Below, piece after piece: positions 8,976 to 17,910 of a stretch of DNA of 64,000 bases. Source of the DNA: Nocardioides sp. CER19 (GTDB taxonomy: Bacteria > Actinomycetota > Actinomycetes > Propionibacteriales > Nocardioidaceae); assembly GCF_029846275.1 (NCBI RefSeq), contig NZ_JARVWS010000002.1:682001-746000 (forward strand), read 5' to 3'. Each line of letters starts with the position of its first letter. The first letter of the stretch is position 1. The notes under the pieces are model-generated. The model was not told the origin of the DNA and made no database searches. It worked only from the letters and a program-made list of their open reading frames with translations. A program made the position numbers and the translations under genes.

Positions 8976-9634
8976 GCGTCCTCCTGCTGCTCGCCGCCGG
9001 CGGACTCGCCCGCGAGGTCATCGCCCTCGAGGCGACCATGCGCCGCTACGACGACCTGTTCCTGCTCGACGACGACCCCGCCCTGCAGGGCAAGGCGATC
9101 GACGGCGTGTCGGTGATCGGGCCGATCTCGCTGGCGGCCGACGAGTTCGACGGCGACCTGCTGATCTGCGCCGGCAGCGGCCACGCCCGCCGGCACATCG
9201 CCCGCCGGCTCGGCGCGATGGGCGTCGGCACGAGCTCCTACGGACGCGTCATCCACCCCAGCGTCGAGGTGCCGCCGGGCTGCACGGTCGGCCCCGGCTG
9301 CATCCTGCTCGCGTCGGTCGTGCTGACCGCCGACGTGCACCTGCACCGCCACGTCGTCGCGATGCCCAACGTCACGCTCACCCACGACGACGTCGTCTCC
9401 GACTACGCCACCCTCTGCGCCGGCGTCTCCCTGGGCGGTCGCGTGACCGTCGGCCAGGGCGCCTACCTCGGCATGAACGCCAGCGTCCGGCAGGGCGTCA
9501 CCATCGGGCACGGCGCCGTGCTCGGCATGGGCGCCGTCCTGCTCGAGGACCTGCCCCCCGGCGAGACCTGGGCCGGCGTGCCCGCCCGCAGCCTGTCCCG
9601 CAACCACGACCCACGGAAGCAGCCGATCTCATGA
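8972..9634 (+). CDS. NeuD/PglD-type sugar O/N-acyltransferase
   Basis: The 220-residue protein has an N-terminal Rossmann-like domain (LLLLAAGGLAREV..., about 1-85) followed by left-handed beta-helix hexapeptide repeats (about 90-205: VIHPSVEV, VGPGCIL, GAYLGMNASVRQGVTIGHG, GAVLGMGAVLLED), the architecture of NeuD/PglD acetyl-CoA-dependent transferases. It probably acetylates the amino group made by the adjacent aminotransferase, by analogy with PglE/PglD. The GTG start at 8972 overlaps the previous stop and the stop overlaps the next ATG. The catalytic base cannot be fixed without alignment. Confidence 0.83.
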   Translation: MSVLLLLAAGGLAREVIALEATMRRYDDLFLLDDDPALQGKAIDGVSVIGPISLAADEFDGDLLICAGSGHARRHIARRLGAMGVGTSSYGRVIHPSVEVPPGCTVGPGCILLASVVLTADVHLHRHVVAMPNVTLTHDDVVSDYATLCAGVSLGGRVTVGQGAYLGMNASVRQGVTIGHGAVLGMGAVLLEDLPPGETWAGVPARSLSRNHDPRKQPIS

Positions 9635-10731
9635 CCGTCCCCTTCGTCGACCTCGCGGCGCAGCATGCCGAGATCGAGGACGAGGTCCAGCTCGGCCTCG
9701 CGTCCGTCTTCGAGCGAACCGCCTTCATCGGCGGCGCCGAGGTCACCGACTTCGAGCACGAGTACGCCGGCTACGTCGGCGTACGGCACTGCGTCGGCGT
9801 CGCCAACGGCACCGACGCCCTCGAGCTGGCGATGCGCGCTCTCGGCATCGGCCGGGGCTCGGAGGTGATCCTCCCGGCGAACACGTTCATCGCCACCGCC
9901 GAGGCCGTGTCCGCCGTCGGCGCGACGCCGGTCCTGGTCGACGTCGACGACGAGCACCTGCTCCTCGACCCGGCGGCCGTCGAGCGGGCGGTCACCGACC
10001 GCACCCGACTCGTCGTCCCCGTCCACCTGTTCGGCCAGACCGCACCTGTCGAGGAGCTGCTCGGACTCGGCATCCCCGTCCTCGAGGACGCCGCCCAGTC
10101 GCAGGGCGCCCGCCGCGCCGGCCGCCCGGCCGGATCGCTGGGGCGCGTGGCCGCGACCAGCTTCTACCCGGGCAAGAACCTCGGTGCCGCCGGCGACGCG
10201 GGCGCGGTGATGACCGACGACGCCGGCATCGCCGACCGGGTCCGGGTGCTGAGCGCGCACGGCTCGCCGAGCAAGTACGTCCACGAGGTGGTCGGCCGCA
10301 ACTCCCGTCTCGACACCGTCCAGGCCGTCGTGCTCCGGGCGAAGCTGGCCCGGCTGGAGAAGTGGAACGAGATGCGGCGGCAGGCCGCCGAGCGCTACGC
10401 CCGGCTCCTCGCCGACGTCCCCGGCGTGCGCGTGCCGACCTCGGCACCCGGCAACGAGGACGTCTGGCACCTCTACGTCGTCCGGGTCGCCGACCGCGAC
10501 CGGGTCCTCGCCGAGCTCGCTGCGGCCGGGATCGGCGCCGGCATCCACTACCCGACCCCGGTGCACCTGACCGCGGCGTACGCCGACCTCTGCCTGCCCG
10601 CCGGGAGCTTCCCGGTCGCCGAGCGCGCCGCCGGCGAGATCCTCTCGCTGCCGATGTTCCCGCACCTGACCGTCGAGCAGCAGGAGCGCGTCGTCGAGGT
10701 GCTCGCCGGGGCGGTCGAAGGCTCGTCATGA
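9631..10731 (+). CDS. DegT/DnrJ/EryC1-family PLP aminotransferase (second copy)
   Basis: This 366-residue PLP sugar aminotransferase opens with VPFVDLAAQHAEIEDEV, typical of the C-3 aminotransferase branch (WbpE/QdtB/FdtB). SFYPGKNLGAAGDAG contains the PLP lysine at about residue 182, and EDAAQSQGA the conserved PLP-pocket Asp. It is clearly different in sequence from the copy at 7833, so two distinct transaminations or two products are likely. The WlbA-like dehydrogenase at 5774 would supply a 3-keto substrate for this enzyme; that link is inference. ATGA overlaps join it to both neighbours. Confidence 0.88.
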   Translation: MTVPFVDLAAQHAEIEDEVQLGLASVFERTAFIGGAEVTDFEHEYAGYVGVRHCVGVANGTDALELAMRALGIGRGSEVILPANTFIATAEAVSAVGATPVLVDVDDEHLLLDPAAVERAVTDRTRLVVPVHLFGQTAPVEELLGLGIPVLEDAAQSQGARRAGRPAGSLGRVAATSFYPGKNLGAAGDAGAVMTDDAGIADRVRVLSAHGSPSKYVHEVVGRNSRLDTVQAVVLRAKLARLEKWNEMRRQAAERYARLLADVPGVRVPTSAPGNEDVWHLYVVRVADRDRVLAELAAAGIGAGIHYPTPVHLTAAYADLCLPAGSFPVAERAAGEILSLPMFPHLTVEQQERVVEVLAGAVEGSS

Positions 10732-11915
10732 CGTCGGTCGTTCTCTCCCTCGCCTTCCACACCTGGGCGGACGGCGTCCCGCGGCAGATGTCGTGGTCGC
10801 CGGACCGCGTCGCCCAGCAGCTGTGCGACGACCCCACCGTGGACACCCTCCTGGTCGCCGACCCGCTCCGGAGCCAGCTGGCCCGGCTGCGGCGGCGCGC
10901 CGTCGCCCCCGACGAGGGGTTCCCCGCGGGCCCGTCGCGCCGGTTCGTGCAGCCTCGTCGGTGGCGCCGCGGCGACACGCATGACCGCGCCGGCTCGACG
11001 CGGGCCTACCAGCGGCTCGATCGCTGGCTCGCCGACCGCAACGAGGAGGCGGGGTGGCCGCAGGCCGTCCTCGTCACCTGCCATCCCGTCCTCGCCGCCG
11101 TCGCCGACCGGAGCCGGTGGGCCGACGTCGTCTACTACGGCTGGGACGACTGGCTCACCTACCCGCCGATGGCGGCCGCACGGGACCTGATGGCGTGGAG
11201 CTACGCCGAGATGGCGACCCGCGACGTCAAGGTCGTCGGGGTCACCCAGGCGATCGTCGACCGGGTCGGCGCGAGCCGCTCGGCCGTCGTACCCAACGGG
11301 ATCTCGCTGGCCGACTACGCGTCGCCGGCGCAGACGCCGGACTGGTTCGAGGCCGTCGAGAAGCCGGTCGCCTTCTACGCAGGAGCGATGGAGGACCGTG
11401 TCGACGTCGAGGCGCTCGAGGACCTGGCCCGCGACCTTCCGGACTGGTCGCTCGTGCTGGTCGGCCACATGCAGGACCCGACCCGCTTCGAGCGGCTGCT
11501 GCAGCAGCCCAACGTGGTCTTCCACGAGCTCCAGCCGCGGCCCGAGGTGCTCGCGATGATGGCGGCCGCCGACGTCTGCCTGGTCCCGCACCGCCGGACC
11601 CCGATGTCGGTCGCGATGAGCCCGCTGAAGCTCTACGAGTACCTGGCCGCCGGCGCACCGGTCGTCGCCGCCGACCTGGAGCCGATGCGCGGGGTGTCCG
11701 ACCGGTGCCTGCTGGTCGAGCCCGGTGCCCGGCTCGCGCCGACGGTCCGGCGTGCCGCGCAGCTGCCGCGCGCCACGGCCGACGAGATCGCCCGGTTCCG
11801 GGGGGACAACGACTGGAGCAGCCGCTATCGCGACTGGGCCGCCGCAGCGCTCGGGACGCCCCGTACTCCGGGGCGGGCGGGGGACGGACATCTGCCTCTA
11901 CGGCGTGGGGCGTAG
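10728..11915 (+). CDS. Glycosyltransferase, GT-B fold (family 1/4-like)
   Basis: The 395-residue glycosyltransferase has the C-terminal GT-B nucleotide-sugar half visible as VGVTQAIVDRVGASRSAVVPNGISL, then AFYAGAMEDRVD, and the acidic ExxxxxE-type segment MSPLKLYEYLAAGAPVVAADLEPMRG. The N-terminal half is more variable and Arg-rich. It should add a sugar to a lipid-linked intermediate at the inner face of the membrane. It ends the tightly overlapped chain that began at 5774. The 16-bp gap to the next gene holds that gene's strong ribosome-binding site. Donor and acceptor are unknown. Confidence 0.82.
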   Translation: MTSVVLSLAFHTWADGVPRQMSWSPDRVAQQLCDDPTVDTLLVADPLRSQLARLRRRAVAPDEGFPAGPSRRFVQPRRWRRGDTHDRAGSTRAYQRLDRWLADRNEEAGWPQAVLVTCHPVLAAVADRSRWADVVYYGWDDWLTYPPMAAARDLMAWSYAEMATRDVKVVGVTQAIVDRVGASRSAVVPNGISLADYASPAQTPDWFEAVEKPVAFYAGAMEDRVDVEALEDLARDLPDWSLVLVGHMQDPTRFERLLQQPNVVFHELQPRPEVLAMMAAADVCLVPHRRTPMSVAMSPLKLYEYLAAGAPVVAADLEPMRGVSDRCLLVEPGARLAPTVRRAAQLPRATADEIARFRGDNDWSSRYRDWAAAALGTPRTPGRAGDGHLPLRRGA

Positions 11916-11931
11916 CTCAAGGAGGATGCAC

Positions 11932-12639
11932 ATGTACTTCATGGATGCAGTGAGGCTGCTGCTGAGACGGTGGTACGTCGCCGTCATCGGCCTCGTGCTG
12001 ATCGTCGGTGGGGCGGCGTACGCGATGAAGACCCTGCCGACGCAATACCAGGCGTCGGGGGAGATGCTCTTCCTGCTGCCGCCGGACGCCACCGGCCACG
12101 CGACGCCGTCCAACCCCTACATCAACCTGGTGCCGGGCCTGACGACGACCGCGTCGCTGATCGCGACGGAGTCGATGACCAAGGACGTGATCGCCCAGTT
12201 CGCGAGCGAGGGCTTCAAGACCGAGTACTCGGTGGCGCTGGTCCCGTCGACCGGTCCGCTGCTCACGATCAGCACGACCGACGTCGACCCCGCGAAGGCG
12301 GTCGCCATGCGCGACCGCGTCATGAAGTGGCTGAAGGAACGGCTCGACCAGCGGCAGAAGGCGGTCTCGGTACCGGCGTCGCAGTCGATCTACACCGAGG
12401 ACACCAACGTGGGGAAGGGCGCCGAGGTCGTGCCCGGCAACAAGATCCGTGCGCTGGCCGGAGTGGCAGCCGCCGGCGGGATCCTGACCCTGATCGCGGC
12501 GTTCGTGCTCGACAAGCTGTTGTCGCGGCGCAAGTTCGTGCGAGACCTCAAGCTGGCCAAGGTGGAGGACACCGACGCCGAGGAGGCAGACCCGGCGTTC
12601 GAGGCTGACAAGCGGGTCAAGGCGCGGCGCGGGCCGTGA
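11932..12639 (+). CDS. Wzz-like polysaccharide co-polymerase / chain-length determinant
   Basis: The 235-residue protein has two transmembrane segments (about 14-33 and 175-198) flanking an extracytoplasmic domain, the Wzz/polysaccharide co-polymerase layout. The TM1-proximal motif LPTQYQASGEM matches the family pattern after TM1. The cytoplasmic tail (about 200-235) is charged and lacks the P-loop of Wzc-type tyrosine autokinases; no separate kinase is in the window. AAGGAGG at 11919-11925 lies 6 nt before ATG 11932, so that start was preferred to the ATG at 11926, which abuts the AAGGAGG. The GTGA overlap with the polymerase gene fits a shared role in setting chain length. Confidence 0.78.
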   Translation: MYFMDAVRLLLRRWYVAVIGLVLIVGGAAYAMKTLPTQYQASGEMLFLLPPDATGHATPSNPYINLVPGLTTTASLIATESMTKDVIAQFASEGFKTEYSVALVPSTGPLLTISTTDVDPAKAVAMRDRVMKWLKERLDQRQKAVSVPASQSIYTEDTNVGKGAEVVPGNKIRALAGVAAAGGILTLIAAFVLDKLLSRRKFVRDLKLAKVEDTDAEEADPAFEADKRVKARRGP

Positions 12640-14078
12640 CCAGGGTCCTCCGCGTCCTCCGCCTGGAGGGGCTGCGCGCCTACGTGCGCAGCCGTCCGGG
12701 TGCCAAGCGCGTGCCCGCGGTGCTCGTGGTGTGCCTCTACATCGCGATGCTGCTCTGCATCCCGTCCGTCCTGATCTTCCGCCCGCTGGGCGCGCCGGGC
12801 ACGCCGGCCAACATGCTCGGGATGGTCGCGCTGGCCTGGTGGGTCTGCGCGACGCTCGGCGGTCAGAACCCCATCCGCGGGCTCACGCCCACCCGGGTGG
12901 GCGCGGCGCTGATGGCCGTCGCGATCCTGATCCCCTACGCCAACGGCACGGCGACGGGGTGGTTCGCGCCGCCCGCGGTGCGCAGCGGCATCGACAACTG
13001 GACGCTGCTGGCGCCGACCGTCGACGAGATCAACGCGATGGTGGCCAAGGCGGCGGACCGAGGCCTGCTCTCGGTCGTCGGGTGGCTCGGCATCATGCTG
13101 CTGGCCGCCGAGGGCATGCGGTCGTGGCGGGACATCGACACCGTCGTCAACTGGGTCAGCTGGCTGGCCGCCTTCATGGCCGGCCTCGGCATCATCCAGT
13201 TCTTCACCGGCCTCGACATCGCCGGCCTGTTCCAGATCCCGGGGCTGAGCGCCAACTCCGACTTCGGGGCGGTCGCGTCGCGGTCGGTCCTCAACCGGGT
13301 GGCCAGCACCGCGGCCCACCCCATCGAGTACGGCGTCGTGCTGGCCGCCCTCTTCCCGCTGGCGCTGCACCGGACGATCTTCCGCTGGGGCGAGCGCTAC
13401 GCCCTGCTGCCGACCTTCCTCATCGGCCTGGGCATGTTCCTGTCGGTCTCGCGCGGAGCCGTGGTGGCCGTCCTGTGCGCCTTCCTCGTGCTCCTCATCG
13501 GGTGGCCGGCGCGATGGAAGCTCCGCGCGCTGGCGATCCTGCCGTTCGCCGTCGTCGGTCTACGCGTCGCCGTGCCCGGCCTGGTCGGCACCCTGCTGTC
13601 GTTCTTCGTGAACGCCGACAAGGATCCGAGCGTCGAGGGACGCACCCAGGACTACGCGGCGGTGCACCTGCTCTGGGGCGAGCATCCGTGGTTCGGGCGC
13701 GGTCTGTTCACGCTCATGCCGCAGTACTACCGCATCCTCGACAACGAGTACCTCCTGCTGCTCGTGGAGCTCGGTGCCATCGGACTGAGCATGTTCCTCA
13801 TCGCGCTGCTCATCGGCTACTTCTGTGCCCGCGGCACCCACCACCACGCCGCCGACGAGCGCTCCCGCAACGTCGGGCTCAGCATCTCGGCCGGCCTGTT
13901 CGGCCTCCTGGTCGCCCATGCCACCTTCGACGGCCTCGGGTTCCCGATGGCCGCCGGCGTCACCTTCCTGCTCACCGGTCTCGGTGGTGCCACCTGGCGG
14001 CTGACCCGCCTGGGCGTGCCGCCGGAACCGGAGCTCGAGCGCCAGTCCCGCACGCCCGTGCTGGAGGGAGCGGCATGA
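12636..14078 (+). CDS. Wzy-like O-antigen polymerase/ligase family membrane protein
   Basis: The 480-residue polytopic membrane protein of the O-antigen ligase/polymerase (Wzy_C/WaaL) type has about ten or more hydrophobic segments and a large non-membrane loop late in the chain with the conserved surroundings SVEGRTQDYAAVHLLWGEHP and the WFGRGLFTLMP motif typical of Wzy-like proteins. A HAADERSR segment is exposed near the end. It probably polymerises repeat units on the outer face of the membrane with the Wzx-like flippase (1353) and Wzz-like protein (11932). The GTG start overlaps the previous stop. Polymerase versus ligase cannot be decided from sequence. Confidence 0.8.
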   Translation: MTRVLRVLRLEGLRAYVRSRPGAKRVPAVLVVCLYIAMLLCIPSVLIFRPLGAPGTPANMLGMVALAWWVCATLGGQNPIRGLTPTRVGAALMAVAILIPYANGTATGWFAPPAVRSGIDNWTLLAPTVDEINAMVAKAADRGLLSVVGWLGIMLLAAEGMRSWRDIDTVVNWVSWLAAFMAGLGIIQFFTGLDIAGLFQIPGLSANSDFGAVASRSVLNRVASTAAHPIEYGVVLAALFPLALHRTIFRWGERYALLPTFLIGLGMFLSVSRGAVVAVLCAFLVLLIGWPARWKLRALAILPFAVVGLRVAVPGLVGTLLSFFVNADKDPSVEGRTQDYAAVHLLWGEHPWFGRGLFTLMPQYYRILDNEYLLLLVELGAIGLSMFLIALLIGYFCARGTHHHAADERSRNVGLSISAGLFGLLVAHATFDGLGFPMAAGVTFLLTGLGGATWRLTRLGVPPEPELERQSRTPVLEGAA

Positions 14079-14998
14079 CCCACGTCTCAGCGACCGTGAC
14101 CGTCGTCGTGGTCACCTTCAACAGCGCCCACCTGCTGCCCGCGTTCGTGGCCTCGCTCGGACCCGGGCTCGGGGAGGTGCCGTGGCACCTCGTGGTCGCC
14201 GACAACGCCTCGGCGGACGGCACCGTCGAGCTCCTGCGCGAGCTCGCGCCGGAGGCCAAGATCGTGGAGATGGGCCGCAACGCCGGCTACGCCGCGGGCA
14301 TCAACGCGGCGGTCCAGGCGGCGGGAGCGTCCGGTCCCACCATGGTGCTGAACCCGGACGTGCGGCTGGACCCCGGGTGCGTCCCCGAGCTGCTGCGCGT
14401 GCTCGAGGAGGAGGGCGCCGGGATCGCCGTACCCCGGCTCACCGACGCGGACGGCCGGCTGACGATGTCGATGCGGCGCGAGCCCACCGTGCTGCGGGCC
14501 GCCGCCGATGCGCTCATCGGGGGCCGCCGCGCGGGCCGGATCCCGCTCCTCGGCGAGCACATCACCGACCCGCGCCGCTACGACCGCCCGACGACCACCG
14601 ACTGGGCGGAGGGCTCGACGCAGCTGATCAGCGCTGCCTGCCTCGCCGCGTGCCACCCGTGGGACGAGAGCTTCTTCCTCTACTCCGAGGAGACCGACTT
14701 CCACCTGCGCGCCGGTGACGCCGGCTTCACGATCCGCTTCGTGCCGACGGCAGGTGCCGTCCACCTGGGTGGGGAGTCGGCGACGTCGCCGGCCCTGTGG
14801 TCGCTGCTGGTCGCCAACCGGGTCAAGCTGTTCGCCCAGCGCCACGGCCGCGCGGAGACGACGCTCTACTGGGCGATGCTGCTGCTGCGCGAGGGCACCC
14901 GCGCCCTCCTGGGCAAGGAGACCTCGCGCCGCGCCACGCGCACCCTCCTCCACCCGCGCCGCCTCACCGGCAGCCGGGGACCGGGGTGGGTCGCATGA
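14075..14998 (+). CDS. Family 2 glycosyltransferase (rhamnosyltransferase-like)
   Basis: The 307-residue GT-A family 2 glycosyltransferase begins VTVVVVTFNSAHLLPAFV, followed by VVADNASADGT, GRNAGYAAGIN and MVLNPDVRLDPG (the DxD-like site near residue 92), then the acceptor-side motif FLYSEETDFHLRAGDAGF. This set is typical of dTDP-rhamnosyl transferases of the WbbL type. A C-terminal stretch (about 245-300) is amphipathic and basic and may touch the membrane. ATG 14075 overlaps the polymerase stop. It ends the plus-strand run and faces the convergent deacetylase gene across 2 bp. Confidence 0.87.
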   Translation: MTHVSATVTVVVVTFNSAHLLPAFVASLGPGLGEVPWHLVVADNASADGTVELLRELAPEAKIVEMGRNAGYAAGINAAVQAAGASGPTMVLNPDVRLDPGCVPELLRVLEEEGAGIAVPRLTDADGRLTMSMRREPTVLRAAADALIGGRRAGRIPLLGEHITDPRRYDRPTTTDWAEGSTQLISAACLAACHPWDESFFLYSEETDFHLRAGDAGFTIRFVPTAGAVHLGGESATSPALWSLLVANRVKLFAQRHGRAETTLYWAMLLLREGTRALLGKETSRRATRTLLHPRRLTGSRGPGWVA

Positions 14999-15000
14999 GG

Positions 15001-15678
15001 TCAGCGGTAGCGCTTCACGAGGCCGATCGCCCCGCGCTTGGCCCGCTCGATGACCGACGGAGTGGCCAGTACCCGCTGGCGCACGCTGTCGGGGGTGTCA
15101 TCGCTGTGGACGCTGAACCGCGGCTGCAGCCAGGCGCCGTCGCGGGCCCAGCGACGGTCGCTGGTGTGCACGGAGAGGTAGCCCTCGCGGCGCAGCGCGT
15201 CGAGCACCCGCCGGTCGTAGCGACCGAGCGGCAGGGCCGCGTCGAGGACGGGCGTGCCGGCCGCCTCGGCGATCGCGATCCTGGCGTCGACGAGCTCGCG
15301 CCGCAGCGACGCGTCCGACAGGCCGCGCCAGGGGACGTGGTCCATCCCGTGCGTCCCGATGCGCATGCCGGCGTCCACGAGCTCGCGCACGTCGGCCGAG
15401 GACAGGCTGCCGGGCCGGTCGAGCCGTCCGGCCAGCACGAAGAACGTGGCGGTCATACCGCGCTCGCGGAGCGCCGGGAGACCGAGGGCGAGGTCGGACG
15501 CGTTGCCATCGTCGAAGCTGATCCGCACGCGCGGATCGGAAGCTGCGACGTCCAGGACCTGCTCGAAGAGGCTCGGGTCGATCCAGTAGGCGTCCTCGCC
15601 GGGCTCCATGGGCCGAGCCGGGCGACCGATGCCGTGGAGGCAGATGTTGACGAGGCGTTGATCCGCTCGAGACGCCAT
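15001..15678 (-). CDS. Polysaccharide deacetylase (NodB-type, carbohydrate esterase 4)
   Basis: The 225-residue protein has NodB motifs: RISFDDGNASD (motif 1, the metal and catalytic Asp pair), THGMDHVPW (motif 2, metal-binding His pair) and a later ALPLGRYDRRVLDALRREGY segment in place of the usual RPPYG motif. It should remove N- or O-acetyl groups from a sugar chain. There is no clear signal peptide, and an N-terminal VNICLHGIG motif is seen in several exopolysaccharide-locus deacetylases. ATG 15678 with upstream GAGGGGG was chosen; the frame extends upstream to 15780 but would run into the divergent promoter. It is the only minus-strand gene in this part of the locus. Confidence 0.85.
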   Translation of the reverse strand: MASRADQRLVNICLHGIGRPARPMEPGEDAYWIDPSLFEQVLDVAASDPRVRISFDDGNASDLALGLPALRERGMTATFFVLAGRLDRPGSLSSADVRELVDAGMRIGTHGMDHVPWRGLSDASLRRELVDARIAIAEAAGTPVLDAALPLGRYDRRVLDALRREGYLSVHTSDRRWARDGAWLQPRFSVHSDDTPDSVRQRVLATPSVIERAKRGAIGLVKRYR

Positions 15679-15791
15679 GGACAGGTCGCCCCCTCGCCGT
15701 CGGTACCTGTGACCAGAATCGTATCGGCTCCCGAAGCGTTCAGGATCTCGCGATCTCAGGAACGCCGAGGCCTGACCCACCGGAGGAACGC

Positions 15792-16646
15792 ATGAGCGTC
15801 GCCCTCGCGCCCATCACGACCGCCGACCTGCGCGCCGTCGGCTGGTTCCTCCACGAGAACCTGAACCGGTCGGTGCCCATCAGGTCGTGGGTGCGGGCGC
15901 TGCAGGTGCCGTGGAAGGTGCCGCAGCCCAACCACGGCTACCTCCTGGCCGAGGAGGGCCGGGTGGTCGGCGCCTACCTCGCCTACTACTCCGAGCGCGA
16001 GATCGCGGGCCGGTCGCTGCGGGTGTGCAACCTGGGCGCGTGGTGCGTGCTGGACAGCCACCGGCACCAGGGGCTGCGGCTGCTCACCACGCTGCTGAAG
16101 CAGAAGGGCTACGCCTTCACCGACTTCTCGCCGAGCGGCAACGTGGTGCCGCTCAACCGGCGTCTCAAGTTCGTCGACCTCGACACGACCACCGCCCTGC
16201 TGCCCAACATCCCCGCGCCGCCACGCCGCGGGGTCAAGGTCACGAGCAACCCCGAGGCGCTGCTCGAGCGACTCACCGACCAGGAGCGGCGGGTCTACCT
16301 CGACCACCGCGACACCGCGGCGGCGCGGCACCTGCTGCTCGCCACCCCGCACGACCACTCGTACGTCGTCCTGCGCCGTGACTCCCGCAAGGGGGTCCGC
16401 GCGTTCGCGACGGTGCTCCACGCCAGCAACCCCGAGCTGTTCCGCCGGCACGCCCGCAACGTCGCCGGCCACCTGATGATCCGGCACGGCATCCCGGCGA
16501 CCCTCGTCGAGCTGCGGGTCGCCGGCGGGCGACCGGCCGGCTCGGTGCTGCTGTCCACCTCCCGACCCAAGATGTTCAGGAGTGACGACCTCGATCCCGA
16601 GCACGTCGACTACCTGTACAGCGAGCTGACCTGCTTGGAGTGGTGA
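15792..16646 (+). CDS. GNAT-family acetyltransferase-like protein
   Basis: The 284-residue protein has the GNAT core in its first half: GYLLAEEGRVVGAYLAYYS (strands 2-3), VCNLGAWCVLDSHRHQGLRLLTTLLKQKGY (strand 4 and the acetyl-CoA loop, RHQGLR replacing the usual RxxGxG) and FTDFSPSGNVVPLNRRL. The second half (150-284) is less typical. A GGAGG motif lies 7 nt before the ATG. It starts a run of GNAT - PLP decarboxylase - acyl carrier protein with a facing AMP-forming ligase, so it may acylate a sugar or amine using a carrier-bound group; that is inference. The gene overlaps the decarboxylase start by a few bases. Confidence 0.68.
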   Translation: MSVALAPITTADLRAVGWFLHENLNRSVPIRSWVRALQVPWKVPQPNHGYLLAEEGRVVGAYLAYYSEREIAGRSLRVCNLGAWCVLDSHRHQGLRLLTTLLKQKGYAFTDFSPSGNVVPLNRRLKFVDLDTTTALLPNIPAPPRRGVKVTSNPEALLERLTDQERRVYLDHRDTAAARHLLLATPHDHSYVVLRRDSRKGVRAFATVLHASNPELFRRHARNVAGHLMIRHGIPATLVELRVAGGRPAGSVLLSTSRPKMFRSDDLDPEHVDYLYSELTCLEW

Positions 16647-17878
16647 CCGTGACCCAGATCGACCGACGCACCATGTCGTTCCCCACCGCCGGCAGCGAGC
16701 TGCTGGTGGGTGGCATCCCCGTCAGCCGTCTCGCCGAGCGGGTCGGCAGCACGCCGTTCTTCGCCTACGACCGCTCCCGCCTCGACGCCCGGGTCGGGCA
16801 GCTCCGCGCCGCGCTGCCGCACGACGTCCACCTCAGCTATGCCGTCAAGGCCAACCCCATGCCGGCGGTGGTCCAGCACCTGAGCACGATCGTCGACTCG
16901 CTCGACGTCGCCTCCGGCGCCGAGATGCGCGTCGCGCTGGACACGCCGGTGCCGCCGGCGGCCATCAGCTTCGCCGGACCGGGGAAGTCGGTCGCCGAGC
17001 TGACCCAGGCGGTCGCTGCCGGCGTACTCGTCGAGCTGGAGTCGCCGCTGGAGGCCGAGCGGCTCACGACCGCGGCCGAGCGCCTCGGCGTGCGCCCGCA
17101 GGTGGCCGTGCGGGTCAACCCGGACTTCGAGGTCAAGGGCTCGGGGATGCGGATGGGCGGTGGCGCCCAGCAGTTCGGCGTCGACGCCGAGGAGGTGCCG
17201 GCCCTGCTCAAGGAGCTCGGCGACCGGGACGTCGACGTGGTCGGGTTCCACGTCTTCTCCGGCTCGCAGAACCTGCACGCCGACATCCTCGCCCAGGCGC
17301 AGGCTCGCACCGTCGAGCTGGTGCTGCGGCTGGCCGACGACCTCGCCGACGAGCCGACGTACCTCAACATCGGCGGCGGGTTCGGCATCCCCTACTACGA
17401 CAAGGACGTGCCGCTCGATCTCGGGACGGTCGGCGCCAACCTCGAGTCGCTGCTCGCGGCGCGGGTCCGGCCGCGGCTGCCCGGCGCCCGCGTGGTCGTC
17501 GAGCTCGGCCGCTACATCGTCGGCGAGGCGGGCGTCTACGTCACCCGCGTCGTCGATCGGAAGCTGTCCCGCGGCAGCACCTTCCTCGTCGTCGACGGCG
17601 GGATGCACCACCAGCTCGCGGCCTCGGGCAACTTCGGCCAGGTCATCCGCCGCAACTACCCGATCGCGGTGGCGAACCGGATGGACGAGGCCGACTCCGA
17701 GGTGGTGCAGGTCGTCGGGTCCCTGTGCACGCCGCTCGACCTGCTCGGCGACAAGGTGGCCCTGCCCCGCGCCGAGGTGGACGACCTCGTGGTCGTGCAC
17801 CAGGCCGGCGCCTACGGCCTGACCGCGAGCCCCACGGCGTTCCTCAGCCACCCGCAGCCGCTCGAAGTGCTCGTCTGA
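16643..17878 (+). CDS. PLP-dependent fold-III decarboxylase (exosortase-A-locus type)
   Basis: The 411-residue alanine-racemase-fold (fold III) decarboxylase is related to diaminopimelate and ornithine/arginine decarboxylases. SYAVKAN contains the PLP lysine (K69); HVFSGSQ and IGGGFGIPYYDKD match the phosphate-binding region; VELGRYIVGEAGVYV and VVGSLCTPLDLL (the Cys-containing active-site loop) are present. The branch looks like that called exosortase A system-associated, found next to an AMP ligase and carrier protein in exopolysaccharide loci. The start could be GTG 16640, 16643 (GTGA overlap with the GNAT stop, used here) or 16649, which has GGAG at the best spacing. The substrate is unknown. 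Confidence 0.85.
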   Translation: MTVTQIDRRTMSFPTAGSELLVGGIPVSRLAERVGSTPFFAYDRSRLDARVGQLRAALPHDVHLSYAVKANPMPAVVQHLSTIVDSLDVASGAEMRVALDTPVPPAAISFAGPGKSVAELTQAVAAGVLVELESPLEAERLTTAAERLGVRPQVAVRVNPDFEVKGSGMRMGGGAQQFGVDAEEVPALLKELGDRDVDVVGFHVFSGSQNLHADILAQAQARTVELVLRLADDLADEPTYLNIGGGFGIPYYDKDVPLDLGTVGANLESLLAARVRPRLPGARVVVELGRYIVGEAGVYVTRVVDRKLSRGSTFLVVDGGMHHQLAASGNFGQVIRRNYPIAVANRMDEADSEVVQVVGSLCTPLDLLGDKVALPRAEVDDLVVVHQAGAYGLTASPTAFLSHPQPLEVLV

Positions 17879-17910
17879 CCCGCACCCATCTCCGACCCGG
17901 AAGGCACCCC

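Noticed and set aside
11884..11912. DICLYGVG coded just before the Wzz start, resembling NICLHGIG of the deacetylase
   Set aside because: Only about nine residues and in a frame with no start of its own; probably chance.
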